Origin: Amycolatopsis sp. NBC_01488
Lineage (GTDB): Bacteria > Actinomycetota > Actinomycetes > Mycobacteriales > Pseudonocardiaceae
Length of the DNA: 64,000 nucleotides
NCBI RefSeq assembly: GCF_036227105.1
Contig: NZ_CP109434.1
Coordinates: 8,590,501 to 8,654,500 of the forward strand
Direction of reading: 5' to 3'
In this document: positions 35,509 to 44,658 of the stretch, piece by piece
Position numbering within the stretch: the first letter of the stretch is position 1
Layout: every line of letters starts with the position of its first letter
Notes under the pieces: model-generated
Databases searched by the model: none
What the model saw: only the letters and a program-made list of their open reading frames with translations
Told to the model about the DNA's origin: nothing
Translations under genes and position numbers: made by a program

Positions 35509-36048
35509 TTGCGCAAGTTCTCCTTTTCCCGTGGCCGGATCGCCGCTCTGTCGCTCGCGCTCGCCTCGCTCAGCGCCGTGGCCCTGCCCGGGCCGGCGTC
35601 GGCCGCGCCCCGGAGCGACGAGGGAAGCTGCACCGTCGTCCTCAGCAAGGATCGCGACCCGCAGGGTGACTCGAAGGTTCTGGCCAAGGCGTGTTCGACG
35701 GTTTCCGCCGCAGACGCCCACGCGAAGGCCACGGCGGCGGCGACCCGAGCCCGCGGTGGCTTCGCCCCGGCAGACCTCATCCTGCTTCAGGAATACACGG
35801 ACGCCGACTACAAGACGCTGAGCTACACCTTCGTGGCCGCCGATCCGTGCGACAGCTCGGGGTACACCCTCACGAACTACTACCAGGTCGGGCAGTACGT
35901 GTCGTCCATGCGAGGCTCCAACGGCTGCGCCCGGGCGGTATTCACCGACTACGCCGACTGGACCGACCACGTGATCCACGCTCTGCCGATCAACTACCTC
36001 GGCGAATACTGGAACGACAACGTCAACAAGGTGCACTTCTTCAACTGA
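35509..36048 (+). CDS. small secreted Cys-containing protein
   Basis: 179 residues. Signal peptide at residues 1-33 (basic start, hydrophobic core, ASAAP). The mature part is about 146 residues with four Cys (SC, AC, PC, GC) likely forming two disulphides, and an aromatic-rich C-terminal half (YQVGQYVSS, DYADWTDHV, YLGEYWNDN). TTG at 35509 has GGAG 7 nt upstream. Followed by a very strong terminator, so it may be abundantly expressed. No family recognised. Confidence 0.8.
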   Translation: MRKFSFSRGRIAALSLALASLSAVALPGPASAAPRSDEGSCTVVLSKDRDPQGDSKVLAKACSTVSAADAHAKATAAATRARGGFAPADLILLQEYTDADYKTLSYTFVAADPCDSSGYTLTNYYQVGQYVSSMRGSNGCARAVFTDYADWTDHVIHALPINYLGEYWNDNVNKVHFFN

Positions 36049-36052
36049 CGCC

Positions 36053-36083
36053 TTCGGTGGGGGAGGCGTCCTCCCCCACCGAA
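36053..36083 (+). terminator. intrinsic terminator, perfect 14-bp stem
   Basis: TTCGGTGGGGGAGG - CGT - CCTCCCCCACCGAA, 5 bp after the stop of the secreted protein gene. One of the strongest hairpins in the window. Confidence 0.9.
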
Positions 36084-36423
36084 CGTCGCTTCCTGCAGCC
36101 GGTGAAGACGACGCACGCCGCGGCTGGTCGAAGTCCGAAGGCTCCCGGCATCTTCGCCGTCGCGCGCGGCGGCCGGTCGCGCACCTGCCCGGGCCCGGCG
36201 CCACGCGACCGCCGACGAGCTGCGTGCCACGCCGGCCGAGCTGGTCCGCCGCCGGACGCTCGGTTTCGACAGCGCCACCACCACGGTCCGGAAGTTGGAG
36301 CTGGTAAGCGCGTTGCGCACCCGGTCAAAGCCCGCTTCGTGCCGGTGGACGTCGCGTAAGGCCCGCACCCTGATGGCCCGGGACGTCGGCGGGCCGTGAC
36401 GGAACTCGGAGTGCGGGTCGCTG
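36084..36423. other. 340-bp spacer without a convincing gene
   Basis: Between the strong terminator and the 3' end of the methyltransferase gene. A short plus-strand stretch (about 36215-36355) reads as protein-like sequence (DELRATPAELVRRRTLGFD) but has no start, no family and soon ends. Perhaps a decayed fragment. Confidence 0.4.
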
Positions 36424-37221
36424 CTACAGCGGTGGCGTGTGAGCGGAGTGCGGTGCGAACGCCGTGGCCAGGACCCGCCGCAATCCGTCGAAGGTCGCCA
36501 GGACTCGGTGGGCCTCCTCTTGCATCGACCGCATCGCGCGGTCGTCGCCGGCGTCGAAGGTGAGGGACTCCTGCCACAGAGCCTGTTCGGCCGGCCGCCA
36601 CGCCGGCTTGTCGGCGACCTCGACGTTCACGAATCCGGCGCGCGGCAGCTGCGTGCGCAGATCCACTTGCCGCAATCGCGGGGCCAGCCGCTCGTCGCCG
36701 GCGTCCACGGCCTCCCAGCAGGTGACGACCAGGCGTCCGCCGGGCAGGAGAACCCGACGGCACTCCCGCAGCGCGGCCGGCTTCGACTCGGCGAACTGCA
36801 GGGAGTCGACGATGAGCACCGCGTCGACCGACGCCGTGCTCAGACCGGTGCTGCCCAGCTCACCCACCCGGAAGTCGGCTCGATCCGCGAGCCCCAGCGC
36901 CTGTGCCCGACGCCGAGCGTGCTCGACCGCGACCATCGAAAAGTCCAGCCCGACCACCCGGGAACCGCTGCGCCGCGCGATCTCCAGCCCATACCCGCCA
37001 CGACCGCACGCCAGATCCAGCAGAACCTGCCCAGCACGCAGGCCGAGCGCCTCCACGACCTCGTCGAGCCCGGCCCCGCCCAGCAGGCTGGTGGACTGCA
37101 GGCCCGGTGGAAGGCCCAGCACGCGCCGCACGAGTTCGTCGGCTACCGGCGATTCGATCCGGTCCGCGTACCAGCGGTCGAACTCCGCAGCACTACTCGT
37201 CACCTTCCGACCATCCCACAT
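36424..37221 (-). CDS. class I SAM-dependent methyltransferase
   Basis: 265 residues with a Rossmann-like methyltransferase core: motif I VLLDLACGRGGYGLEIA (about 67-83), the post-I acidic residue in VVGLDFS, and VDAVLIVDSLQFAES (motif II region). LPGGRLVVTCW is typical of small-molecule methylases of the UbiE type. ATG at 37221 is used; a GTG 18 nt downstream (37203) is possible. Substrate unknown. Downstream of the exported phosphatase/nuclease pair but separated by 51 bp. Confidence 0.85.
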   Translation of the reverse strand: MWDGRKVTSSAAEFDRWYADRIESPVADELVRRVLGLPPGLQSTSLLGGAGLDEVVEALGLRAGQVLLDLACGRGGYGLEIARRSGSRVVGLDFSMVAVEHARRRAQALGLADRADFRVGELGSTGLSTASVDAVLIVDSLQFAESKPAALRECRRVLLPGGRLVVTCWEAVDAGDERLAPRLRQVDLRTQLPRAGFVNVEVADKPAWRPAEQALWQESLTFDAGDDRAMRSMQEEAHRVLATFDGLRRVLATAFAPHSAHTPPL

Positions 37222-37272
37222 CCCGCCAAGCCCGGCGGCGCGGCACGGTGACCACGTTTCCCACCGCGAGTT

Positions 37273-38595
37273 CTAGCGCCGGGTGTACACGAAGCCGAGC
37301 TTGTCGACCTCGTCGCCGGTACGGCCGTGGAAACCGGCGATCTGCCAGCCGTCGGGCGCTGTCCGCGTGACGCAGTCCGAGGTCACCGAACCTCCCGCGA
37401 GCACGCGGCCGAGGTTCGTCGTGAACCGGGCCGAGAAGATCCGCGTGTGGCCGTCGTAGCTGCCCTGGCACAGGGTCGCCGACGTGAGGTACTCGGTGCT
37501 GCCCAAGACCAGCGACGTCGCCGTTCCGCCGGTGCCGCCGTGGGCCAGCGTGCGGCCGTCGTCCAGGGTGACGGCGACCTGGTCGAGCCGGGATCCGCTG
37601 CGCAGCGCGAGGGTGCGCACCCGGGCCGCCGCCGGGACGTCGTCGGTGAAGTAGTCGCCGTGCGGGCCGCCGAACTGGTCGGACAGGCGGAACGCGGGGT
37701 TGCGGGTCCAGCCGAACGTCGTCGTGACGGGGTCGTGGTCGGAGAGCATCCGGCCCTGGTCGTCGAGGAACTTCGCGTGTTCGTTGTCGTACGACGTCGC
37801 CTTCAGGGAAATGAGCTTGCTGCCGCGGTAAAGGACCTTGTCGACGACCTCGCAGTCGTTGGTGACCGCTTGCTCGTCGCAGACCAGCGCCGGGCTGCCC
37901 GGCGCGGGAGCGGCGCCACCGCGCACCAGCTGGATCCAGGCGTCGGTGAGGCCGTTGTCGGCGGCGAACCCGGCGATCGTGTCGGCAGCGCGGGTGTAGC
38001 GGGTGTTGGTGTCGCCCATGACGATGACGGCGTTGCCCGCCGAATGCGTCTTGATGAACCCGGTCAGCTGAGCGAGGTTCGACGCGCGGGACGCCTCGTC
38101 GCCGTCGTTGGTGCCGGCGTTCGTGTGCAGGTTGTAGGTGTCGACGTAAACCCCTTCGGCGAGCCGCACGCGCAGGAAGGTGAAGCCCTTCGGCGTCAGG
38201 CAGTCCCCCGAGTCGAGCTGGCACGACGTCCAGTGCACGCGCTCGAAGTCGCCGGTGTCGTAAGGCAAGGACGACAGCGAGTTCAGCCCGCTGCCGATCC
38301 CGGCGCCGCCGCTGGTCGGGGTCCGGTACGCGTGGGTATCGGTGGAGTAGAGCGCGGCGTGGTAGTTGAAGTCCTCTTCGACGTGCACGAGGTCGTACGC
38401 GCCGATCCGCCGGCCGATCTCGGTGGTCGCGGACTGCCGCGGTGTCGGGGCGCTGGAGATGCCCTCGGGCAGGCCCGCGACGTTGTAGCTCAGGACGGAG
38501 AAGCTGCCCCCGTCGGCGGTGTCGGCGTGCGCGACGGCCGGGGCGGCGGCGGACAGCACCGCCGCGACCGTCAGCGCGGCAAGGCGTTTCTTCAC
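37273..38595 (-). CDS. secreted endonuclease/exonuclease/phosphatase-fold enzyme with jacalin-like domain
   Basis: 440 residues. Signal peptide 1-25. An EEP-fold domain (about 30-300) has FSVLSYNVAGLP, an acidic metal ligand in LVHVEEDFNYH, YNLHTN, VIVMGDTNTRY and the terminal LSDHDPV motif, matching sphingomyelinase-C-like and DNase-I-like phosphodiesterases. The C-terminal approximately 130 residues (FGGPHGDYFTDD ... HGGTGGTATSL ... IAGFHGRTGDEVDKLGFVY) look like a jacalin-type lectin fold, implying carbohydrate targeting. The GTG overlaps the TGA of the PAP2 gene (GTGA), with CAGGAGAAACC upstream. Likely cleaves a phosphodiester (phospholipid or nucleic acid), with the partner phosphatase removing the phosphate (inference). 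Confidence 0.85.
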   Translation of the reverse strand: MKKRLAALTVAAVLSAAAPAVAHADTADGGSFSVLSYNVAGLPEGISSAPTPRQSATTEIGRRIGAYDLVHVEEDFNYHAALYSTDTHAYRTPTSGGAGIGSGLNSLSSLPYDTGDFERVHWTSCQLDSGDCLTPKGFTFLRVRLAEGVYVDTYNLHTNAGTNDGDEASRASNLAQLTGFIKTHSAGNAVIVMGDTNTRYTRAADTIAGFAADNGLTDAWIQLVRGGAAPAPGSPALVCDEQAVTNDCEVVDKVLYRGSKLISLKATSYDNEHAKFLDDQGRMLSDHDPVTTTFGWTRNPAFRLSDQFGGPHGDYFTDDVPAAARVRTLALRSGSRLDQVAVTLDDGRTLAHGGTGGTATSLVLGSTEYLTSATLCQGSYDGHTRIFSARFTTNLGRVLAGGSVTSDCVTRTAPDGWQIAGFHGRTGDEVDKLGFVYTRR

Positions 38596-40445
38596 GGTTT
38601 CTCCTGCAGGATTCGGACGGACATTCCGGTCGGGGTGTAGGTGGCCACCGCCCGCAGGCCCGGGCGGTCGACGGTGATCTCCGCGAACCGGCCGGACAGC
38701 CGGCGCGCGGTGAGAACCTGGACGCGCCCCCGCGGGCACGACGGGTGCACGACGAGCTCGAGGACACCGCCCGAGATCGCGATGGACCCGTCCGGGGCCG
38801 CAAGCAGGTCGCCGGCACGGAGGACGAGCCGGCCGCCGGTCTGGTGGTAGCTCCGCACGCGAAGGCCGTGGTCCGTCCGCAGCGTCCCGTCGCGGACCTC
38901 GACCGGTCCGGTGCCGAGCGCGCACGGCGAAGAGGCCACCAGCGTTCCGGCCTCCAGCCGGGCTCCGCCGCGGAAGCGGTTCGCGCCGGTCAGCGTGAGC
39001 GTTCCGCTGCCCGCCTTGGTCAGGCCGCCGGCGCCGTCGATGTCGTTGCGCCAGCTGTCCTGCGCGGAGAACCCGCCCCGCGCCGCGTCCAGCACGACGC
39101 GGACGTCGGCGTCGAACGCGCCGTAGCCGTCGGCCGCCGCGAAGAGGTTCAACCGCCCCCATTGCTCGGGGCCGTCCAAGACCGGGTCGGGGAACGCCGT
39201 CGTGCGCAGGACTTCGCGACGCTGGGCCGCGTCGAGGTAGGGCAGCCGGGTTTCCAGCAGCACCTCGGCTCCCTTGGGCACGGTCGTCGGCGTCCGGGCG
39301 GACGGCCGCGGCAGTCCGTAGGCCGAGCGGAACGCCACCATCGCGCCGTTGGCCTGCCGGTCCGCGTATTCGTCGGTTCCGGTGTGCGCCCGGGTGTAGA
39401 GCGTGTCGGCGGTGGTGCCGGTTGCCGCCGTCAGGTAGCGGAGCGCCTGCTCGCGAGCACCCGTCTTGAGCGCCGCGTTCTGCGGATCGGCGAGGGTGGC
39501 GGCGGCGAGCGCGGTGGCGAGGATCCGGCCGCCGACGACGTCGAGCGGCGAGTGCATCCCGGCGGTGATCCGCGTGTCGGAGAGGTCGTACGCGCGGGCG
39601 ACCAGCTCCTGGAACCGTTCCGGGATCGCGTACGCCAGCGCGAGGCAGGCGAGGTGGAAGGCGTTGGTGTGCCCGCTCGGGTAGCCGGCGTCGTCCACCG
39701 GCGCCGTGCCGCGCTGGCGCAGCAGCTGCGGCGCGACGACCACATCGGACTGGTACACCGGGAACCCGAGTGCGTCGACCCGGCCGGTGTCGACCACCCG
39801 GCTGTCGGCGTTCAGGCGCCACGGCCGCGGGTACTGGTAGGCGTACTTGCTCGGGTTGCCCGAGGCGTACGGGCCGCGCAGCGTGTCGACGAGCCGGGCG
39901 ACCAGGCCCAGCTCGGAATCCTCCGCCCCGGCACCCAATGCCGATCCCGGGGGCGCGTCCGCGGGGACGGCGTCGTCGATCTTGGTCGCCGGCGTGCCTT
40001 CCGGAGCGGACGTGATCCCGGTGACGGCTTTCGCGCCGGTGCGGTAGAAACCCGCGAGCGGGCCGAGGCCGCCGATCGCCGCGTAGGACTGGTGCTGCCG
40101 GTCGAAGACGAAGGCGCGCTTCGCCTCGGCTTCGGTGCGCCGCCGCGTGACGGCGACGACGTGGTGGACGTTGGCGCGCAGGACGACCGGGTCGAGCACG
40201 CGGCCGCCGTCCCACGTGGTTCCGGTGCGCCAGAAGCGCTGCATGCCGGTCAGCGCCCGGACGGCCGCATTGGTTTCGGGAGTCCGGTTGTCCGGGACGT
40301 TCGTGCGGTAGCTGTCGACGAAGGCCAGAATCTGCGCTTCGGCCTCGGCCGGAAGAGCGCCGAGCGCCGATCCGGCGACGACGCCGGCGGGAACGAGCGC
40401 GGACCAGCGCAGGAAATCCCGCCGGCCCCAGGTGGTCGGACTCAC
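38592..40445 (-). CDS. Tat-exported PAP2 acid phosphatase with autotransporter-like repeat tail
   Basis: 617 residues. Tat signal GRRDFLRWSALVPAG at 8-22. A PAP2/vanadium-haloperoxidase-type domain (about 40-400) has YPSGHTNAFH (about 256-265) and RITAGMHSPLDVVGGR (about 289-304), corresponding to the PSGH and Rx4HxxxD motifs of class A phosphatases. The C-terminal approximately 140 residues contain GAGGLTKAGSGTLTLTGANRF followed by ARLEAGTLVA, the passenger-associated repeat usually found in beta-helical autotransporters. GTG at 40445 has CAGGAG upstream. Translationally coupled to the following EEP enzyme. Probably extracellular phosphate scavenging. Confidence 0.87.
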   Translation of the reverse strand: MSPTTWGRRDFLRWSALVPAGVVAGSALGALPAEAEAQILAFVDSYRTNVPDNRTPETNAAVRALTGMQRFWRTGTTWDGGRVLDPVVLRANVHHVVAVTRRRTEAEAKRAFVFDRQHQSYAAIGGLGPLAGFYRTGAKAVTGITSAPEGTPATKIDDAVPADAPPGSALGAGAEDSELGLVARLVDTLRGPYASGNPSKYAYQYPRPWRLNADSRVVDTGRVDALGFPVYQSDVVVAPQLLRQRGTAPVDDAGYPSGHTNAFHLACLALAYAIPERFQELVARAYDLSDTRITAGMHSPLDVVGGRILATALAAATLADPQNAALKTGAREQALRYLTAATGTTADTLYTRAHTGTDEYADRQANGAMVAFRSAYGLPRPSARTPTTVPKGAEVLLETRLPYLDAAQRREVLRTTAFPDPVLDGPEQWGRLNLFAAADGYGAFDADVRVVLDAARGGFSAQDSWRNDIDGAGGLTKAGSGTLTLTGANRFRGGARLEAGTLVASSPCALGTGPVEVRDGTLRTDHGLRVRSYHQTGGRLVLRAGDLLAAPDGSIAISGGVLELVVHPSCPRGRVQVLTARRLSGRFAEITVDRPGLRAVATYTPTGMSVRILQEKP

Positions 40446-40738
40446 TTCGTTCTCCTGTCGCGGGAAGCGCAGTCGCCGGGGAAGTGCGAGCGCTCAGCGA
40501 TGATCAGCGGGCCGGCTCGACGCGTCAAGGCCCGGAAGACGGGATTCGCCGATTGGTCACCCCCGCGACGTCCGAAGAGCGAAATCGTCTTGGATTCGAC
40601 GGATTTTCGACGGCCCGTCGTCGAATTTCGCCGATTCGCTCCCGACGGCTCCGAAGTCTGCTAAGAATTGCGTGCGCCGCTTCGACCGCATTCGGTTCAC
40701 CCGCGTTCGGCGCGGTATTCCGGCGAGGGTCGCGAGGG

Positions 40739-42124
40739 GTGGCGTTGGCGTTCGAGGAGCGCATGGTCGGCGGCCGGTACCGGCTGCTCGGGGAGGTCGG
40801 CCGGGGCGCGATGAGCGTGGTCTGGCGGGCCCGGGACGAGCGGCTCGACCGGCTGGTGGCCGTCAAGCAGCTCCTGCACGATCCCGCGGCGGACGTCCAC
40901 GCCGTGTTCGCCGGCTGCGAGCGAGCGGTGCGGGAAGCCCGGCTGACGGCCCGGCTGGGGCACCCGCACGCGATCGCGGTCCACGACGTGCTCGAGGACT
41001 GCGGCTCGGTCTACCTCGTGCTCGAGTACCTGGCGTCCCGGTCGCTGACCGACCGGATCGTGGCGGCCGGTCCGCTGCCCGCCGCCGCAGTGGCCGGTGT
41101 CGGGCACCAGATCGCCGCGGCACTGGCCGCCGCGCACGGGAGCGGCATCCTCCACCTCGACGTGACCCCGAACAACGTGCTCGTCGCCGACGACGGCACC
41201 GCGAAGATCGCGGACTTCGGCATCTCGCGCGCGCTCGGGGACGCGGCGCCGGGCGGGACCGGGGTCGTCGCCGGCACTCCCGCCTACCTCGCCCCGGAGA
41301 TCGCCCGCGGCGACGAGCCGGGGCCCGCTTCGGACGTGTATTCGCTGGGGGCGACCCTCTACACCGCACTGGAAGGGGCGCCTCCGTTCGGCGCCGACGA
41401 CGACCCCGTGGCTCTGCTCCACCGGATCATCCACGACGACCCGGCCCCGCCCGCTTACGCGGGCCCCCTCGCCGACGTCGTGCTCCGGCTGCTCGCGCGC
41501 GAACCCGGAGCACGACCGTCGATGCCCGAGGCCGTCGGCCTGCTGGCGGCCCTCGGGACTCCGGCCGCCGACGTCCCTTCTCCTGAACACCGCCGCTGGT
41601 CGCTCATCGCCTTCGGCCTTGCCGCCGCGCTGGCGGCCGGAGTCGGCTTGTCACTGGCGTTCACCGACCATGCCGAACCTCCGGGGCTCGCGGCGCGGCC
41701 GCCGACCACGATCACCGCGGACCACACCGTCCGGTCCACCACCACCGCCGCGTCACCGCCCGCGGCTCCTCGTCCTTCGCGCGTCTTCGCACCGCGCGAG
41801 ACGGCGGACGCGGCCGGCTGCTCGGCACGCTACGAGCTGACGAACTCCTGGCCCGGCGGCGCCCAGGCGCGGGTCACGGTGCACAACGACCGGACGTCCC
41901 GCCTCACCGGCTGGGTGGTCTCGTGGACGGTGCCGGCCGGCACCGACATCCGCGACCTGTGGAACGGCACGCTGGCCCGCCGCGGTGCCACGGCGACCGT
42001 GGGCGACGCCGGCTGGAACGCCCTGCTCGACGAGAACGCGTCGACTTCGTTCGGGCTCACCGAAATCCGGACGGCCGACCACGGCCCGCTCCCCGTCCTC
42101 ACTTGCCGGCCGGCCGGTCCCTGA
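40739..42124 (+). CDS. receptor-like Ser/Thr kinase with extracytoplasmic CBM2-like domain
   Basis: 461 residues. The kinase domain is at about 14-275: Gly loop GEVGRGAMSVVWRA, Lys43 in VAVKQLL, the Glu in VREARLTARL, HLDVTPNNVLV (Arg of HRD replaced but Asp kept), DFGISRA. A transmembrane helix (LIAFGLAAALAAGVGLSLAFT) lies at about 287-307. After a Thr/Pro-rich stalk, the last 100 residues (from GCSARYELTNSWPGG) match a family-2 carbohydrate-binding module, with flanking Cys, conserved Trp in GWVVSW, DLWNGT, GWNALL, and a final CRPAG. Predicted sensor of insoluble polysaccharide. GTG at 40739 is used, with GAGGG about 9 nt upstream; ATG 40763 is possible. It ends 3 bp from the convergent lacI gene. 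Confidence 0.87.
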   Translation: MALAFEERMVGGRYRLLGEVGRGAMSVVWRARDERLDRLVAVKQLLHDPAADVHAVFAGCERAVREARLTARLGHPHAIAVHDVLEDCGSVYLVLEYLASRSLTDRIVAAGPLPAAAVAGVGHQIAAALAAAHGSGILHLDVTPNNVLVADDGTAKIADFGISRALGDAAPGGTGVVAGTPAYLAPEIARGDEPGPASDVYSLGATLYTALEGAPPFGADDDPVALLHRIIHDDPAPPAYAGPLADVVLRLLAREPGARPSMPEAVGLLAALGTPAADVPSPEHRRWSLIAFGLAAALAAGVGLSLAFTDHAEPPGLAARPPTTITADHTVRSTTTAASPPAAPRPSRVFAPRETADAAGCSARYELTNSWPGGAQARVTVHNDRTSRLTGWVVSWTVPAGTDIRDLWNGTLARRGATATVGDAGWNALLDENASTSFGLTEIRTADHGPLPVLTCRPAGP

Positions 42125-42127
42125 ACC

Positions 42128-43183
42128 TCACCTCGGAGCGCGGGCGGTCGTCTCCCCCACCATGACGCGCGGCGCCAGCAACTCGACGCCCGTGGTGGAC
42201 CGGCCGTCCAGCTGCAGCGCCGCCCTCTCCACCGCCAGCTCGCCGAGGGCGCGCGCCGGGATCACCACACCGGTGGGCCGCAGGCGCTGTTGCTTCGCCA
42301 CGGTTTCCGAACTGACCGCGACGAGCGAAAGGTCCTCGGGCACCCGCAGCCCGCGGCGATGCACCGCGGCCAGCACCAGGGGAAGCGCCTTCTCGTTGTC
42401 GACGACCAGTGCGGTCGGCGCCGCCTCCGCGAAGAGGCCGTCCAGGCACGCGGTGATCTCGGCGGCCGAGGACGAGCACGAGCCCGACGCGGCCCGCATG
42501 CCGTGCCGAGCGGCGGCGGTGGTGACTCCTTCGAGGAAGCGCGTCGCGTAGCTGATCTTGCCGAGGTAGGTCTCCGGCGGCGGTCCGATGTGGACGACCG
42601 ACCGGTGGCCGAGGTCGGCGAGGTGGGTGACGCACGCGGCCCCGGCCGCACGGAAGTCGAGGTCGACGCAGGTCAGGCCGTCGGGCCGGTCGGGCACGCC
42701 GACCAGCACCGAAGGCTGCCCCGCGGTGAGCAGGATCGGCAGCCGCGGGTCGTCGGCGGCGACCTCCATGACGATCACCGCGTCCGCGAGCGCGGCGGAC
42801 GTCACCCGCCGCAGACCCGCGATGCCCTCGTCGTGGGTGACCAGCAGCAGGTCGAAATGCCGCGCGCGGGCCGCCGCGGCCGCCGCGGCGAAGAACTCCA
42901 TCTCCGTGCCCGTGTTCTCGCCGCCGCGCAGCGGCACGGCCATGGCCAGCACCCCCACGCGCTGGGACACCATCGCCGAAGACCACGGCCGGCGCTGGTA
43001 CCCGACCTTGCGGATCGTCTCCTCGACCAGCCGCCGCGTCCGCGGCGAGATCGGCCGCTTCCCCGTGATCACGTAGGACACCGTGCTCGGCGACACCCCG
43101 GCCGCTTTCGCGACGTCGACGATCGTCGCCGCGCCGCTGCCGGGTTCCGTCGTCTCGTCCGCCGCGTCGCGGGGTTTCACCAT
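42128..43183 (-). CDS. LacI-family transcriptional regulator
   Basis: 351 residues. The N-terminal helix-turn-helix TIVDVAKAAGVSPSTVSYVITGKRPIS (about 20-46) and hinge helix are followed by a periplasmic-binding-protein-like effector domain (VGVLAMAVP... to ...GVVIPARALGELAVE). It lies between two CBM2 kinases, and GTTAGCGCTAAC lies 52 bp upstream of its ATG, so autoregulation is likely. Effector presumably a sugar. The ribosome site is weak. Confidence 0.92.
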   Translation of the reverse strand: MVKPRDAADETTEPGSGAATIVDVAKAAGVSPSTVSYVITGKRPISPRTRRLVEETIRKVGYQRRPWSSAMVSQRVGVLAMAVPLRGGENTGTEMEFFAAAAAAARARHFDLLLVTHDEGIAGLRRVTSAALADAVIVMEVAADDPRLPILLTAGQPSVLVGVPDRPDGLTCVDLDFRAAGAACVTHLADLGHRSVVHIGPPPETYLGKISYATRFLEGVTTAAARHGMRAASGSCSSSAAEITACLDGLFAEAAPTALVVDNEKALPLVLAAVHRRGLRVPEDLSLVAVSSETVAKQQRLRPTGVVIPARALGELAVERAALQLDGRSTTGVELLAPRVMVGETTARAPR

Positions 43184-43234
43184 GGTTGCGAACTTTCTGG
43201 GCGACCCATTGTCCGGTTCGTTGTCCGATCGGGC

Positions 43235-43246
43235 GTTAGCGCTAAC
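43235..43246. promoter_or_regulatory. LacI operator GTTAGCGCTAAC, copy 1
   Basis: Perfect 12-bp palindrome 52 bp upstream of the lacI ATG. A second inverted repeat, GCGAAC-N6-GTTCGC with GTTAGTG-like core, follows at 43261-43278. Identical 12-mers occur at 51650 and 51946. Confidence 0.75.
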
Positions 43247-43332
43247 ACGAATGCGTGAACGCGAACGTTAGTGTTCGCGGGAGCCGCCGGTCAAGCACGG
43301 TTCAGCCACGGGATCGACGCCCCGGCCGAGCG

Positions 43333-44658
43333 TCACGCGGCCGGGCGGCAGCCGGTGACCGGGATGCCCTGGACCCCGCCGCGGCCCGAAGCCACGAAGC
43401 CGAACGTGGTCGACTCGCCCGGCTTGAGCAGCGAGTTCCAGTCCGCGCTCCCGACGGTCGCGGTCGCACCGGAGGCCAGCAGCGTGCCGTCCCACAGGTC
43501 GTCGATGCTCGTGCCGCGCGAGGGCCAGTCGACCGTCCACCCCGCGATGCCGGACGGCCCGGAGTTCCGCACCGTCACCAGTGCCTGGAAGCCGCCGGGC
43601 CAGGACTTGACCACCTGGTAGCGGGCGGCGCAGGTACCCGGTTCCGGAGTGCCGCTCGCGGCCGGCGGCGCCGAGACGAGCCGGCCGGTCGTGGCCCCGG
43701 AGGTGGCCCGGCCCGCCGCGACCCCGATGACGGCGGCCGCGCCGGCGACGACGACGGCGGCCACGGCGACCGCCGAAGTCCGCCGTGATCGACGGCGGCG
43801 TCCGGGCGGTACCGGGGCGGTCCGTTCGAGTACGGGCGCCACGGAGACGCCCGCCGCCCGGCGGCCCAGCAGCAGTTCCGTCTCCGCCATCGTGGGCCGC
43901 GCCGCCGGATCACGGCGGAGCAGGCGGCACACGGCGTCGACGACCGCTCCCGTGCTGCGCGGAGCGCGGATTTCGCCGTGGGCGACCCGTTTCAGGAGCG
44001 CGAGCTGGTTCTCGTCGGTCCCGAACGGCGGGCGGCCTTCCAGCGCCGTGTAGAGGGTCGCGCCCAGCGAGAAGACGTCCGACGGGAAGCCGGGGACCCC
44101 GCCGTCGGCGACCTCGGGGGCGAGGTAGGCCGGCGTGCCGACGACGAGGCCGCGTCCGGTCATGGTGCCCTCGCCGTGCGCGTGCGCGACGCCGAAGTCG
44201 GCGATCCGGGCGGCTCCGTCGGCGGTGATCAGCACGTTGTTGGGGCTGACGTCGCGGTGCAGGATGCCCGCGGCGTGGGCGGCGGCCAGCGCCGAGGCGA
44301 GCTGGCAGCCGAGTTCGGCGACGTAGTCGGGCGAAAGCCGGCCGTGCTGCTCGACCACCTCGGTCAGCGTCTCGGCCGGGAGGTACTCCATCACCAGGTA
44401 AGACGTGGCTTCGTGCTCGACTACGTCGTAGACGACGACGGCGTGCGGGTGCCGGAGACGCGCGGCCAGGCGGGCCTCGCGGATGATCCGGGCGCGGTCC
44501 GAGGCGGCGGCGTCGAGCGAAGGGTCGCGGTACAGCTGCTTCAGCGCGACGACCCGGTCGAGCCGTTCGTCCTTCGCCCGCCACACGGCACCGGTCGCCC
44601 CGTGCCCGGCCCGCCCGAGCACGCGATAACGCCCGGCGATCACTGCGCCTTCGTACAC
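43333..44658 (-). CDS. receptor-like Ser/Thr kinase with extracytoplasmic CBM2-like domain (paralogue)
   Basis: 441 residues, closely related to the 40739 kinase. Gly loop GRAGHGATGAVWRA, Lys40 in VALKQLY, Glu in IIREARLAARL, complete HRDVSPNNVLI, DFGVAHA. A transmembrane helix (AVAVAAVVVAGAAAVIGVAAG) at about 304-324 leads to a C-terminal CBM2-like module of about 95 residues (TCAARYQVVKSWPGG ... GWTVDW ... DLWDGT ... DWNSLL ... GCRPAA). GTG at 44658 was chosen because GGGGAGG lies 9 nt upstream; ATG codons about 36-39 nt earlier are alternatives. Appears catalytically competent. Confidence 0.87.
   Translation of the reverse strand: MYEGAVIAGRYRVLGRAGHGATGAVWRAKDERLDRVVALKQLYRDPSLDAAASDRARIIREARLAARLRHPHAVVVYDVVEHEATSYLVMEYLPAETLTEVVEQHGRLSPDYVAELGCQLASALAAAHAAGILHRDVSPNNVLITADGAARIADFGVAHAHGEGTMTGRGLVVGTPAYLAPEVADGGVPGFPSDVFSLGATLYTALEGRPPFGTDENQLALLKRVAHGEIRAPRSTGAVVDAVCRLLRRDPAARPTMAETELLLGRRAAGVSVAPVLERTAPVPPGRRRRSRRTSAVAVAAVVVAGAAAVIGVAAGRATSGATTGRLVSAPPAASGTPEPGTCAARYQVVKSWPGGFQALVTVRNSGPSGIAGWTVDWPSRGTSIDDLWDGTLLASGATATVGSADWNSLLKPGESTTFGFVASGRGGVQGIPVTGCRPAA

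Noticed and set aside
38442..40664. Long plus-strand frame opposite the PAP2 gene
   Set aside because: Low-complexity Arg/Gly sequence with no family. The minus-strand PAP2 motifs are clear.
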